Source: Leucobacter weissii
Lineage (GTDB): Bacteria > Actinomycetota > Actinomycetes > Actinomycetales > Microbacteriaceae
Assembly (NCBI RefSeq): GCF_017565745.1
Contig: NZ_JAGDYM010000004.1
Coordinates: forward strand, 372,001-436,000
Length of the DNA stretch: 64,000 nt
Reading direction: 5' to 3'
Positions 8,565-16,770 of the stretch are shown here, piece by piece. Below the pieces are notes generated by a model. That model did not search any database. It was not told the DNA's origin and saw only the letters and a program-made list of their open reading frames with translations. Numbering within the stretch: the first letter of the stretch is position 1; every line of letters starts with the position of its first letter. A program made the translations under genes and the position numbers.

Positions 8565-9023
8565 ATGGCACGACGATTGACCCTCACCGCGGTCGCCGCG
8601 GCGGTGCTCTTCGTGCTGCAGGGGCTGGTCGCGCCCATGCTCTTCGGCGGTCCCGGCGAGGCCGGCTGGATCTCCCACGGAACCATCTGGAATGAGTGGC
8701 CCTGGTGGATCGCGGTGCTCGCCTGGGGGGCGGCGCTCGTGCTCATCGCCCGGATCCCGGCCGCGTCGCGCGGCAGGCGGATCGGACTCGCGCTATCGAT
8801 CCCGACCGGATGCTATCTGCTCGCGCTCGGCGTCGGCTACGGTCTCGACGTGATGATCCGGCACGGCGCCGGCGAGGCCGCGCCCCTGCTCGCAGGGGTC
8901 AGCGTGATCCTGCTCGTGGTGCTCACGGGGCTCCCGCTGCTGGCTGCGGCGCTCGGCGGCGGCGTCGAGGCGGCCCTCACCCGACGTCCGCGGGATCCGG
9001 AGCCCTCTCCGCGACCGGACTGA
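8565..9023 (+). CDS. small integral membrane protein, unknown function
   Basis: I do not recognise a family. The 152-residue product has about four hydrophobic helices: residues 6-26 (LTAVAAAVLFVLQGLVAPM), 43-60 (WWIAVLAWGAALVLIA), 70-90 (IGLALSIPTGCYLLALGVGYG) and 105-130 (LLAGVSVILLVVLTGLPLLAAAL). The C-terminal tail is short, charged and proline-rich. The ATG at 8565 follows an AGGCGAGAG-type ribosome site; an upstream in-frame extension would run through the tRNA gene and is rejected. Confidence 0.7.
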   Translation: MARRLTLTAVAAAVLFVLQGLVAPMLFGGPGEAGWISHGTIWNEWPWWIAVLAWGAALVLIARIPAASRGRRIGLALSIPTGCYLLALGVGYGLDVMIRHGAGEAAPLLAGVSVILLVVLTGLPLLAAALGGGVEAALTRRPRDPEPSPRPD

Positions 9024-9106
9024 ACCGCGTCGTTCGACGGAGCAGACCGCTCGATGGAGCAGAATGAAAGCGTCCCGCAGGGGACGCAGGAGGGAGGCCC
9101 AGGGCC

Positions 9107-10180
9107 GTGACGTTTTCAGTAGCCGTAGCCGGGGCGTCGGGGTATGCGGGCGGGGAGCTGCTGCGCATCCTCGCCGGGCATCCGGAGTTCGAGGTGCGCA
9201 CCGTCACCGGGCACTCGAGCGCGGGGGATCCGCTCATCGACCATCAGCCCCATCTGCGATCGCTCTCGCACCTTCGGCTCGAGCCGACGACGCCCGAGGC
9301 GCTCGACGGCCACGACCTGGTCTTCTTCGCGCTGCCGCACGGGGCCTCCGGAGCGCTCACCGCGCGGCTCGGCGAGGTGCGGCTGGTCGTCGACTGCGGC
9401 GCGGATCATCGCCTGCGCAGCGACGATGACTGGGCGGCCTTCTACGGCGGCGAACACCACGAGGCCTGGAGCTACGGCGTTCCGGAGCTGCTCGTGCGGG
9501 GCGCGGACGGCGTGCTCGAGAAGCAGCGCGAGGCACTCCGCGGCGCGAGCCGGATCGCGGCACCGGGATGCAACGCGAGCACCGTGGCGCTGTCGCTCGT
9601 CCCGGGCATCGCGGCCGGGGTGATCGAGCCGACGGATCTGGTCAGCGTGCTCGCGGTGGGCCCGAGCGGCGCGGGCAAGGCCGCCAAGACCCATCTGCTC
9701 GGCGCGGAACTGATGGGCACCGCCAACCCCTACGCCGTCGGCGGCTCGCATCGGCACATCCCCGAGATCCGGCAGGCGCTGCGCGATGCCGCCGCAGGCG
9801 CTGCGGCGCAGGACTCTCCGACGATCAGCTTCACGCCGGTTCTGGTGCCGATGAGCCGCGGGATCCTCGCGACGAGCACGGCGCGCCTCGCGCCGGGCAC
9901 GACGCCGGACGAGGTGCGCGCGGCCTGGGAGCGCGCCTACGCGGACGAGCCCTTCGTGCGGCTGCTGCCGGAGGGGCGCTTCCCGCGCACGGCGGACACG
10001 CTCGGCGCCAACACCTGCCTCCTGGGCCTCGCGGTGGACGAGGCGGCGGGCCGCGTCGTGGTGGTCGCCGCCCTCGACAATCTGGCCAAGGGCACGGCCG
10101 GCGCCGCGATCCAGTCCGCGAATCTCGCGCTGGGGCTGCCGGAGGGCGCGGGGCTCAGCGTGAACGGCGTGGCCCCGTGA
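9107..10180 (+). CDS. argC: N-acetyl-gamma-glutamyl-phosphate reductase
   Basis: ArgC reduces N-acetylglutamyl phosphate to the semialdehyde with NADPH, third step of arginine synthesis. The 357-residue protein opens with the Rossmann motif [16 protein letters not shown]. The catalytic cysteine lies in [13 protein letters not shown] near residue 154, and the conserved HRHIPEI follows near 209. The GTG start at 9107 follows AGGGAGG at good spacing. It heads argC-argJ-argB; a 166-base gap with a hairpin separates it from argJ. Confidence 0.96.
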   Translation: MTFSVAVAGASGYAGGELLRILAGHPEFEVRTVTGHSSAGDPLIDHQPHLRSLSHLRLEPTTPEALDGHDLVFFALPHGASGALTARLGEVRLVVDCGADHRLRSDDDWAAFYGGEHHEAWSYGVPELLVRGADGVLEKQREALRGASRIAAPGCNASTVALSLVPGIAAGVIEPTDLVSVLAVGPSGAGKAAKTHLLGAELMGTANPYAVGGSHRHIPEIRQALRDAAAGAAAQDSPTISFTPVLVPMSRGILATSTARLAPGTTPDEVRAAWERAYADEPFVRLLPEGRFPRTADTLGANTCLLGLAVDEAAGRVVVVAALDNLAKGTAGAAIQSANLALGLPEGAGLSVNGVAP

Positions 10181-10239
10181 GCCAGGTTTCGAGGCGCGCC
10201 CGGCGCGTGCCTCTCGTGCCCAGCGCACGAAAGGACCCG

Positions 10240-10272
10240 AACTGCCCTTTCACGCCCGGCGAAAGGGCAGTT
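10240..10272 (+). terminator. strong hairpin between argC and argJ
   Basis: AACTGCCCTTTC (10240-10251) pairs perfectly with GAAAGGGCAGTT (10261-10272) around a nine-base loop. A 12-bp perfect stem inside an arg operon gap could be a terminator or attenuator, or an RNA stability element. There is no T-run, and the next gene starts 75 bases later. Confidence 0.55.
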
Positions 10273-10346
10273 GGCATCTTCTCTGCGCCGCAGGAGTCGG
10301 GTGTCCGGGCCGGAGTCCGGGCACGAATGGAGAGGAAGGGCCGAGG

Positions 10347-11501
10347 ATGAGCGTCACCGTACCGAAGGGGTTCCGCGCCGCCGGGATCGCCGTGGGCCTG
10401 AAGAGCACCGGCAAGCCGGATCTCGCCCTCGTGGTGAACGACGGGCCCGTGCACGTCGTCGCGGCGGTGTTCACGAGCAACCGGGCGCAGGCGAATCCGA
10501 TCCTGTGGAGCCGCAAGGCGGCCGAGGACCGATCCGCTCGCGCGATCATCCTCAACTCGGGCGGGGCGAACTGCTTCACGGGCGACTTCGGCTACGAGAC
10601 GACGCGGCTCACCGCCCAGGCGGTCGCCGAACGGCTGGATCTCGTCGCGGACGACGTGCTCGTGTGTAGCACCGGCCTGATCGGCACCGGGGATCAGCGC
10701 TTCCGCGACCGGATCGTGGGCGGCGTGCCCGAGCTGGTCGCGCGGCTGGCCGCGGACGACGCTGCCGCGGCCGCGGCGATCCTGACCACCGACTCTGTCG
10801 AGAAGACCGCGACCTACGAGGGGGAGGGGTGGAGCATCGGCGCCATGGCGAAGGGCGCGGGGATGCTCGCACCCGGACTCGCCACCATGCTCGTGGTGAT
10901 CACGACCGACGCCGTGCTCGACGCGGAGACGGCGGACCGCGCGCTGCGCCGCGCCACCGCCGCGAGCTTCGACCGGCTCGACAGCGACGGCTGCATGTCG
11001 ACGAACGACCAGGTGACCCTGCTGGCGAGCGGCGCCTCCGGGGTCGCGCCCGAGGAGGACGCCTTCGCCGACGCGCTCGCCGGGGTCTGCGATCGCCTGG
11101 CGGCGCAGCTGCAGGCCGACGCCGAGGGCGCGAGCCACGACATCGACATCGAGGTGCGCGGCGCCCTGTCGGTCGAGGACGCGGTGGAGGTGGGCCGATC
11201 GGTGGCGCGCAACAACCTCTTCAAGGCGGCGATCTTCGGCAACGACCCGAACTGGGGCCGGGTGCTCGCCGCGATCGGCACCACGGAGGCCGTCTTCGAT
11301 CCGTACGCGGTCGACGTGTGGTTCAACGGCGTGCGCCTGTGCCACGCCGGCGCGCCGGATCGACCGGTCGAGGAGTGCGACCTCAGCCCGCGGCGCACCC
11401 GCGTGCTGATCGAGCTCTTCGCGGGCGAGGCCACGGCCACGATCCGCACGAACGACCTCACCCACGACTACGTGCACGAGAACAGCGCGTACTCCAGCTG
11501 A
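10347..11501 (+). CDS. argJ: glutamate N-acetyltransferase / amino-acid acetyltransferase
   Basis: ArgJ transfers the acetyl group from N-acetylornithine to glutamate, recycling it for the arginine pathway. The bifunctional form can also use acetyl-CoA. The self-cleavage site where Thr becomes the nucleophile of the beta chain is in MAKGAGMLAPGLATML (about residues 167-182). Other family blocks are NSGGANCFTG near 72 and NDPNWGRVLAAIG near 305. At 384 residues it has normal length. The ATG follows GAGAGGAAGGG-type pairing bases. argB starts 41 bases later. Confidence 0.96.
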   Translation: MSVTVPKGFRAAGIAVGLKSTGKPDLALVVNDGPVHVVAAVFTSNRAQANPILWSRKAAEDRSARAIILNSGGANCFTGDFGYETTRLTAQAVAERLDLVADDVLVCSTGLIGTGDQRFRDRIVGGVPELVARLAADDAAAAAAILTTDSVEKTATYEGEGWSIGAMAKGAGMLAPGLATMLVVITTDAVLDAETADRALRRATAASFDRLDSDGCMSTNDQVTLLASGASGVAPEEDAFADALAGVCDRLAAQLQADAEGASHDIDIEVRGALSVEDAVEVGRSVARNNLFKAAIFGNDPNWGRVLAAIGTTEAVFDPYAVDVWFNGVRLCHAGAPDRPVEECDLSPRRTRVLIELFAGEATATIRTNDLTHDYVHENSAYSS

Positions 11502-11530
11502 CCGCATCGGCGCGCGCAGATCGGGGCCGG

Positions 11531-11542
11531 TAGTCTGAACGG
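11531..11542 (+). promoter_or_regulatory. -10 box of a leaderless argB promoter
   Basis: TAGTCT at 11531-11536 and six bases precede the ATG at 11543, so argB may be transcribed independently of argCJ. Confidence 0.55.
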
Positions 11543-12445
11543 ATGAGCAACACGACGAGCACGCTGGCGCACGACGAGGCCGCGGCGAAAGCCGGGGTGC
11601 TGATCGAGTCGCTGCCGTGGCTGAAGAAGTTCCGGGATGCGATCATCGTGATCAAGTTCGGGGGCAACGCCATGGTGGACCTCGACCTGCTGCGCGCCTT
11701 CGCCGAGGATGTCGTCTACCTGCGGCACACGGGCGTGCGGCCGGTCGTGGTGCACGGCGGCGGTCCTCAGATCAGCGAGATGCTCGGCAGGCTCGGCATC
11801 TCGAGCGAGTTCAGGGGCGGCTACCGCGTGACCACGCCGGAGGCGATGGACGTGGTGCGGATGGTGCTGACCGGGAAGGTGAATCCCGAGCTCGTCGACC
11901 AGATCAATCAGCACGGGCCGCTCGCGGCCGGCACGACGGGGGAGGACGCCGGTCTGTTCATCGGCCGCCGTCGCCCGCCGATCGAGGTCGACGGCGAGGC
12001 CGTGGAGCTGGGGCTCGTGGGGGACGTGGCCGGGGTCCGCCCCGAACCCGTGCTCGCACTGCTCGAGGCGGGCCTGATCCCGGTGGTGGCCGGGATCGCG
12101 CCCGACGTCGACCATCCGGGCGTCTCGCTGAACGTCAACGCGGACGCCGCCGCCGCGGCTCTCGCCGTCGCCCTGGGCGCGGAGAAGCTGGTCGTGCTGA
12201 CCGACGTCGCCGGGTTGTACGCGAACTGGCCGGATCGCGACTCGCTCGTGTCGAGCATCTCGGCCGACGAGCTGGAGGGACTGCTGCCGTCGCTCGAGTC
12301 GGGCATGATCCCGAAGATGCGGGCCTGCCTCGACGCGGTCCGCGGCGGCGTGTCGAAGGCGGCGATCATCGACGGCAGGGAGCCGCACTCGGTGCTCCTG
12401 GAGATCTTCACGGACCGCGGGATCGGCACCGAGGTCACGCGCTGA
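11543..12445 (+). CDS. argB: acetylglutamate kinase
   Basis: ArgB phosphorylates N-acetylglutamate, the committed and usually arginine-inhibited step. The 300-residue amino-acid-kinase fold shows VIKFGGNAM (about residues 33-41, with the ATP lysine), [13 protein letters not shown] near 71, and the substrate and phosphate region [25 protein letters not shown] near 185. The N-terminal helix before the kinase core (about 30 residues) is the extension seen in arginine-sensitive hexameric enzymes, which suggests feedback control. No argD, argF or argR follows; the next gene is a prepilin. Confidence 0.96.
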   Translation: MSNTTSTLAHDEAAAKAGVLIESLPWLKKFRDAIIVIKFGGNAMVDLDLLRAFAEDVVYLRHTGVRPVVVHGGGPQISEMLGRLGISSEFRGGYRVTTPEAMDVVRMVLTGKVNPELVDQINQHGPLAAGTTGEDAGLFIGRRRPPIEVDGEAVELGLVGDVAGVRPEPVLALLEAGLIPVVAGIAPDVDHPGVSLNVNADAAAAALAVALGAEKLVVLTDVAGLYANWPDRDSLVSSISADELEGLLPSLESGMIPKMRACLDAVRGGVSKAAIIDGREPHSVLLEIFTDRGIGTEVTR

Positions 12446-12754
12446 GAGCCGCGCGCGGCTCGCGCGCTCTCACTAAGATAACGAAACGGTTGCGACGCGC
12501 CATCCGGAGGATGATTCTGGTGGGTGAAGTTTTGGTTGAAGCTGAGACTGCGGGTCGGGCGGTGGGACCGCGCCGCCATACTGAGAGGCGTGCCGAGTTT
12601 TGGGGGGAGCTCGGGCGAGGCGCGCCGCGCTTCCGCCTGGGTGCAGGGGCTTCCTGAGTTTCGGGATTGTTCGCGAGTGGGACCACTGTTCACCACTGCG
12701 CTCGTGCACGACTCATCGAACCACGCATACCTCACAGAGACAGGAACAGTCAGC
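12446..12754 (+). other. intergenic stretch between argB and the prepilin gene
   Basis: This 309-base gap starts with the 16-base palindrome GAGCCGCGCGCGGCTC (12446-12461), a plausible terminator for argB. TAAGAT at 12474-12479 is a possible -10 box far from any gene. The last 60 bases are AT-richer and hold the prepilin ribosome site AGGAA at 12742-12746. A long untranslated leader for the prepilin mRNA is therefore likely. An open frame running in from 12524 lacks coding character. Confidence 0.5.
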
Positions 12755-13123
12755 ATGCGTACTATCCAGGCATACCTCGAAGCGGCCAAGGAGCGCCGCG
12801 AGAACGGCGAGTCGGGCTTCTCGCTCGTCGAGCTCATCGTCGTCGTCGTGATCCTCGGCATCCTCGCCGCGGTCGCCATCCCGATCTTCATCGGCATCCA
12901 GGACCAGGCCGAGCAGAGCGCGGTCGACGCCGCCGCTGCGAACATGGCGAGCCAGGCTGTTGCGAATCTCGCCAACCCCGATTCGGCGGGAGCCCACGGA
13001 GTGCCCGCTTCGAAGGACGGCATCGCTTACACGGTTGCCCCGGCTTCTCCGACAATCACGAATGTCTGTGTCACCGCTGCAAAGGACGGAAAGACCGCGT
13101 CTAAGGGCCCCGGCTGCGCCTGA
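12755..13123 (+). CDS. major type IV prepilin (PilA-like)
   Basis: The 122-residue product is a type IV prepilin, the structural subunit of the pilus fibre. A 21-residue charged leader ends in Gly21. The peptidase site is followed by FSLVELIVVVVILGILAAV, with Phe at +1 and the conserved Glu at +5 (residue 26). The mature protein is short, about 101 residues. It ends with a two-cysteine C-terminal loop (Cys near 108 and 121) that can form the D-region disulfide. The start ATG at 12755 is favoured by the AGGAA site eight bases upstream and by leader length. Position first in the cluster and the hairpin directly downstream suggest high expression. Confidence 0.93.
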   Translation: MRTIQAYLEAAKERRENGESGFSLVELIVVVVILGILAAVAIPIFIGIQDQAEQSAVDAAAANMASQAVANLANPDSAGAHGVPASKDGIAYTVAPASPTITNVCVTAAKDGKTASKGPGCA

Positions 13124-13142
13124 TTAGTTGACTAAGAAGACT

Positions 13143-13189
13143 CTAGTTCCGGCCGAGGCGAGGGCGATTGTCCCCTTGGCCGGAACTAG
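13143..13189 (+). terminator. attenuating hairpin downstream of the major prepilin
   Basis: CTAGTTCCGGCCGAGG (13143-13158) pairs with CCTTGGCCGGAACTAG (13174-13189) over 16 bp with one G-T pair and a 15-base loop. It begins 20 bases after the prepilin stop. A strong hairpin here would stop or shield most transcripts, so the prepilin would be made in excess over the assembly genes. Confidence 0.7.
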
Positions 13190-13257
13190 GGTCGAGATCG
13201 AAAAATGGATTGGCCAGGTGTGAGGCTGTCCGATTCTCTGTGATGAGGGAGCACGCG

Positions 13258-13698
13258 ATGCATGAGCGCGAGCGTCAGCGTTCGGACGATCGCGGCTTCA
13301 GCATGGTCGAAATCGTGATCGCCATGTTCCTCTTCGCGCTGCTCTCCGTGGCCGTGATCCCCGTGATCATCGGCGTCACCCAGCTCACCGCCCAGAATCG
13401 AGACGTGGAGGCCGCCCGAAGCGCGGTCAACGCCGACATCGCCTACCTGCGCGGCGTCTATCCCTCGGATCCGGCGGTGGACGCCGCGGAACCGTGCAGC
13501 GCGCTCCACGCCGGCGGCGGTCCCATCGGCCTCTCCAGTTCGATCGGCGACGGCATGGTCGCCACGCGATCCGCGGCCCCGTGCCCGGACGACCCGGACG
13601 ACTTCCCCGCCTCCGTGAGCGTGCGCTACACGATCGAGCGGGAGAGCGACGGCGACGTCGTCGCCACTTTCGACACGAGCGTGCGGGTGACCCGATGA
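13258..13698 (+). CDS. minor type IV prepilin (PilV/PulI-like)
   Basis: The 146-residue protein has a prepilin N-terminus. A 13-residue charged leader ends at Gly13, followed by FSMVEIVIAMFLFALLSVAV with Glu at +5 (residue 18). The rest is a small globular head with two cysteines (in EPCSAL and APCPDD) that may form a disulfide. Minor pilins prime fibre assembly or cap the tip. The ATG at 13258 follows GAGGGAG by seven bases; earlier in-frame starts (13168, 13243) would give a leader too long for this class. Its stop overlaps the next ATG. Confidence 0.88.
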   Translation: MHERERQRSDDRGFSMVEIVIAMFLFALLSVAVIPVIIGVTQLTAQNRDVEAARSAVNADIAYLRGVYPSDPAVDAAEPCSALHAGGGPIGLSSSIGDGMVATRSAAPCPDDPDDFPASVSVRYTIERESDGDVVATFDTSVRVTR

Positions 13699-14285
13699 CC
13701 GCCGCACGCGGAGTAGACGCGCAGGCCGGGATGTCGCTGGTCGAGCTGATCGTCGCCATCGCGGTCTCGTCGCTCCTGCTCGGCCTCGTCGCGGTGATCT
13801 TCGGCCAGGGGCTGAGCTCCCAGCAGCAGTCCGCGGAGCGAAACGCCGCGACGGAGCGCACCACGGCGCAGACCCTGCTGTTCAACGAGACGGTGCGCGA
13901 CGCCGTTGCCTCGTGGTATTCGGGGGCCCGCGACGAGGTGCGGGTGCGCGTGGTCGACGCGGCCGGCACCGTGCGCTGCCGGGCCTGGCGCGTGGACGCC
14001 CCGCCGCCCGCGGCGAGCAGCCACGTCCTCGCCTACAAAGAGTGGACGCCCGCCGCCGGCGTGCCGTCCGAGTGGACCGCGCTCGACGGGAATGCGCGGC
14101 TCTACGACGACTCCGGCACGGCGTCGGGCCCGGCGATCCTCGCCGACACGCGCAGCGGCGCATCCCCGACCCTGAAGCTCCTGATCTATACGAACGAGCG
14201 GCGCCTGCCCGAGGAGGCCGTCGCGTCGTCCATCAGTCTGCGGCCCCTCACGCTGGCGGTCGCCGGAGGAGGTGCATGCTGGTGA
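13695..14285 (+). CDS. minor type IV prepilin (PilW/PulJ-like)
   Basis: The 196-residue product has leader MTAARGVDAQAG and then MSLVELIVAIAVSSLLLGLV, with Gly12 at -1, Met at +1 and Glu17 at +5. Methionine at +1 is accepted by prepilin peptidases. The length and the position after a PilV-like gene fit PilW/PulJ minor pilins. The start is set by the ATGA overlap with the previous gene. A continuous upstream frame from 13494 is antisense-like shadow. Its end overlaps the next gene by 10 bases, so the minor pilins are translationally coupled. Confidence 0.87.
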   Translation: MTAARGVDAQAGMSLVELIVAIAVSSLLLGLVAVIFGQGLSSQQQSAERNAATERTTAQTLLFNETVRDAVASWYSGARDEVRVRVVDAAGTVRCRAWRVDAPPPAASSHVLAYKEWTPAAGVPSEWTALDGNARLYDDSGTASGPAILADTRSGASPTLKLLIYTNERRLPEEAVASSISLRPLTLAVAGGGACW

Positions 14286-15892
14286 AGCGTCCAGTGGACC
14301 TGTCGCGACTCGGCCTCGCCCGCCGCTCCCGGCGCCTGCGACCCGACGCCGGATCGACGATGGTGACCGTGCTCATCATCATGATGGTGCTCACGATCGG
14401 AGGCGTGGCGCTCGCCGCGATCGCCATGAACACCGCGACGATGGTGGCGAGCTCCAAGCACCGCACCAGCGCGCAGATGGTGGTCGACGGCGCTATCGCG
14501 ACCCAGACGATCGAGCTCATGGAGGGCCGGCTCGCCTGCGACCCGGTCAACCAGCAGACCGGCAGCGGTCGGAACGGCACGGCCGCCGACTCGCCCGCCT
14601 TCACCTGGACCCTCGACTGCACCGTGAGCGGCGAGACCGGCACGGCCACGCTGCAGGCCCGCGCCAACGTCGACGGCGAGGAGGCCCTGCACCGGGCGGT
14701 GTTCAGCTACACCGCGGGCGCGGTGACCGGCACCGGAGGCGACATCACCTTCTTCGGCGAGAGCGACGTCACCTTCACCGCCGAGGTCGACGCCGGCACC
14801 CCGGAGAACCCCGTCGACGTCGTGATCCCGAAGGCCGGCTTCGTCTGCCAGACCGAGTTCTGGGGCAGCATCACCGCCAAGAAGGACATCAGAACCAACG
14901 GCGGCTGCACCATCCACGGCGATGTGACCTCGACCGAGGGAACGGTCAAGATGTCGAACTCGTCGGACACGATCACCGGAGACGTCGTCGCCGGCGGATC
15001 CGGCGAGAGCGAGCTGAACGGCTCCATCGGCGGGAGCGTGCACACCGCGGGGCCGATCGCGTTCTCGTGGAGCAACCGCACGATCGGCGGCTCGGTGATC
15101 GCCGACGGAGACGTCAAACTGCGCGAGACCCGCATCCAGGGCTCGCTCACGCTGCCGGCCTCGAAGACGCTGACCAAGAACTCGTGGGAGGGCGGGAGCT
15201 ACGGTTCGCTCAACCGGCCGGGCAGCGTCGCGGCCCCCGTGCTGCCCGAGCTGCCGGACTGGTTCGAGTACCAGCACGATCCGGCCGAATGGGGCGGCTA
15301 CGCGGTCCGGACCCTCAGCAGCAGCGGAAGCGGCCCGAACACCTGCGGCTACTTCAACTCCTGGCCGCAGACCGGATGGGTGGAGATGGCGAACCTCACC
15401 CAGAACACCATTCTCGACGCCCGCGCCTGCTCCACCCTGTCGACGAACGCCGGCACGTCGCCCGACGTGCAGCTCAGGCACAATCTGCTGATCCTGGCGC
15501 GGCAGGTCGACACGACCTCGTCGAAGTGGCGCGCCCACTCGAGCGCCGCATCGCAGCCGTCGCTGTGGTTCGTCACCGAGGATCCCAATCCGTCCGATCA
15601 CGCGCCCACCTGCGGCTCGGGCCTCGGCCCGCTCTACCTGAACCACGTCGGCGCCGACACGTCCATCAGGACGATGGCGTATTCCCCCTGCGGCATCTAC
15701 GTCGCCGGTCACTCGACCTTCAACGGGCAGCTCTACGGTGCGAGCTGGAGCTACGGCGGCGGACTGCGGTTCCTCGCGGACCCGATCGGGCTCCCGGGCA
15801 TGGAATCGGAATCGGGAGGCGGAGGCGGTGAAGAGACCACCGGGCCGAGCGCGTTCACGCTCGTCTCCAGCCAGGATATGCCGATACCGTGA
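14276..15892 (+). CDS. large PilX-like minor pilin with a beta-helix-like C-terminal domain
   Basis: This 538-residue protein has a prepilin-like N-terminus: about 26 basic residues, then G-STMVTVLIIMMVLTIGGVA, a long hydrophobic helix like PilX, with Thr at the position normally held by Glu5. Residues 60-160 form an ordinary pilin head. From about 155 to 310 the sequence shows repeated short Gly/Asp turns (GDITFFGESD, GDVTSTEG, GDVVAGG, GGSVHTAG, GGSVIADGDV) spaced about 20-25 residues. This resembles bactofilin or parallel beta-helix folds. A Trp/Cys-rich tail follows. A tip adhesin, DNA-binding tip or assembly primer is possible; the role is inferred. ATG 14276 follows GGAGGAGGT. Confidence 0.8.
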   Translation: MLVKRPVDLSRLGLARRSRRLRPDAGSTMVTVLIIMMVLTIGGVALAAIAMNTATMVASSKHRTSAQMVVDGAIATQTIELMEGRLACDPVNQQTGSGRNGTAADSPAFTWTLDCTVSGETGTATLQARANVDGEEALHRAVFSYTAGAVTGTGGDITFFGESDVTFTAEVDAGTPENPVDVVIPKAGFVCQTEFWGSITAKKDIRTNGGCTIHGDVTSTEGTVKMSNSSDTITGDVVAGGSGESELNGSIGGSVHTAGPIAFSWSNRTIGGSVIADGDVKLRETRIQGSLTLPASKTLTKNSWEGGSYGSLNRPGSVAAPVLPELPDWFEYQHDPAEWGGYAVRTLSSSGSGPNTCGYFNSWPQTGWVEMANLTQNTILDARACSTLSTNAGTSPDVQLRHNLLILARQVDTTSSKWRAHSSAASQPSLWFVTEDPNPSDHAPTCGSGLGPLYLNHVGADTSIRTMAYSPCGIYVAGHSTFNGQLYGASWSYGGGLRFLADPIGLPGMESESGGGGGEETTGPSAFTLVSSQDMPIP

Positions 15893-16725
15893 GCGAGCCG
15901 GTGAATTGGACCGTCGTCTGGGCGGTGTACTGCGGGGTGCTGGGACTGCTCATCGGTTCGTTCCTCAACGTGGTGGTGCACCGCGTCCCCGCGGGCAGAT
16001 CGCTGATGCCGGGCAGCCGCTGCCCCGATTGCGACGCACCGATCCGCGCCTGGCAGAACGTGCCGGTGATCAGCTGGGCGGTGCTCCGCGGCAGGTGCGC
16101 CAACTGCGGGGGCCGCATCTCCCCGCGCTATCCGCTCGTCGAGCTCGGCACCGCGCTCGCCTTCGCCGGAGTGGCCTGGTGGTGGCTCGGGAGCGGGATC
16201 GATGCGGGAATGGGCACCGCCGCATCGGTCCTGCTGCTCCTCGCCTTCCTCTTCCTCGCGGCGGTGTCGATCGCGCTCGCACTGATCGACCTCGACACCT
16301 TCCGGCTGCCGAACGCCGTCGTTCTGCCCTCGATCCCGGTGTTCGCCGCGCTGCTGGTGGCGGCGACGCTGTGCGGAGCCGACCCCGCCGCGCTGCTGCG
16401 AGCGGCGCTCGGCGGCGCGGCGCTGACCGTCTTCTACGGGCTGCTCTGGTTCTTCTGGCCGGGTGGGATGGGGTTCGGGGACGTGAAGCTCGCGCTCCTG
16501 CTCGGTCTCGCGCTCTCGTGGCTGGGGTGGGGAGCGCTCGTGGTCGGCGCCTTCGCGGCGTTCCTCCTCGGCGGCGTCTTCGGGGTGGTCCTCATGGTGA
16601 CGCGTCGGGCATCCCGGCGCTCCCGGATCCCGTTCGGACCGTGGATGATCCTGGGCGCGTGGGCCGGCATCCTCGCGGGCAACCGGGTGGCGGAGTGGTA
16701 CGTATCGATCTTCCTCGCCGGGTAG
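15889..16725 (+). CDS. pilD: prepilin leader peptidase / N-methyltransferase
   Basis: This membrane aspartyl protease cleaves prepilin leaders and methylates the new N-terminus. The 278-residue protein has the N-terminal methylase-type loop with four cysteines in two C-x2-C pairs (CPDC and CANC). About seven transmembrane helices follow. The two catalytic Asp motifs are LIDLDTFRLPN (first Asp) and GFGDVKLALLLG (the GxGD motif). The GTG start overlaps the stop of the previous gene (GTGA). It processes the prepilins encoded just upstream. Confidence 0.94.
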   Translation: MSEPVNWTVVWAVYCGVLGLLIGSFLNVVVHRVPAGRSLMPGSRCPDCDAPIRAWQNVPVISWAVLRGRCANCGGRISPRYPLVELGTALAFAGVAWWWLGSGIDAGMGTAASVLLLLAFLFLAAVSIALALIDLDTFRLPNAVVLPSIPVFAALLVAATLCGADPAALLRAALGGAALTVFYGLLWFFWPGGMGFGDVKLALLLGLALSWLGWGALVVGAFAAFLLGGVFGVVLMVTRRASRRSRIPFGPWMILGAWAGILAGNRVAEWYVSIFLAG

Positions 16726-16770
16726 CGGCGGGGACGGAGGCTTCAGGGCGATGAGGAAAGGAACCCCGGC

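Noticed and set aside
12524..12754. Longer prepilin starting at 12524
   Set aside because: It would add 77 residues before the peptidase site, incompatible with prepilin leader length, and lacks a ribosome site.
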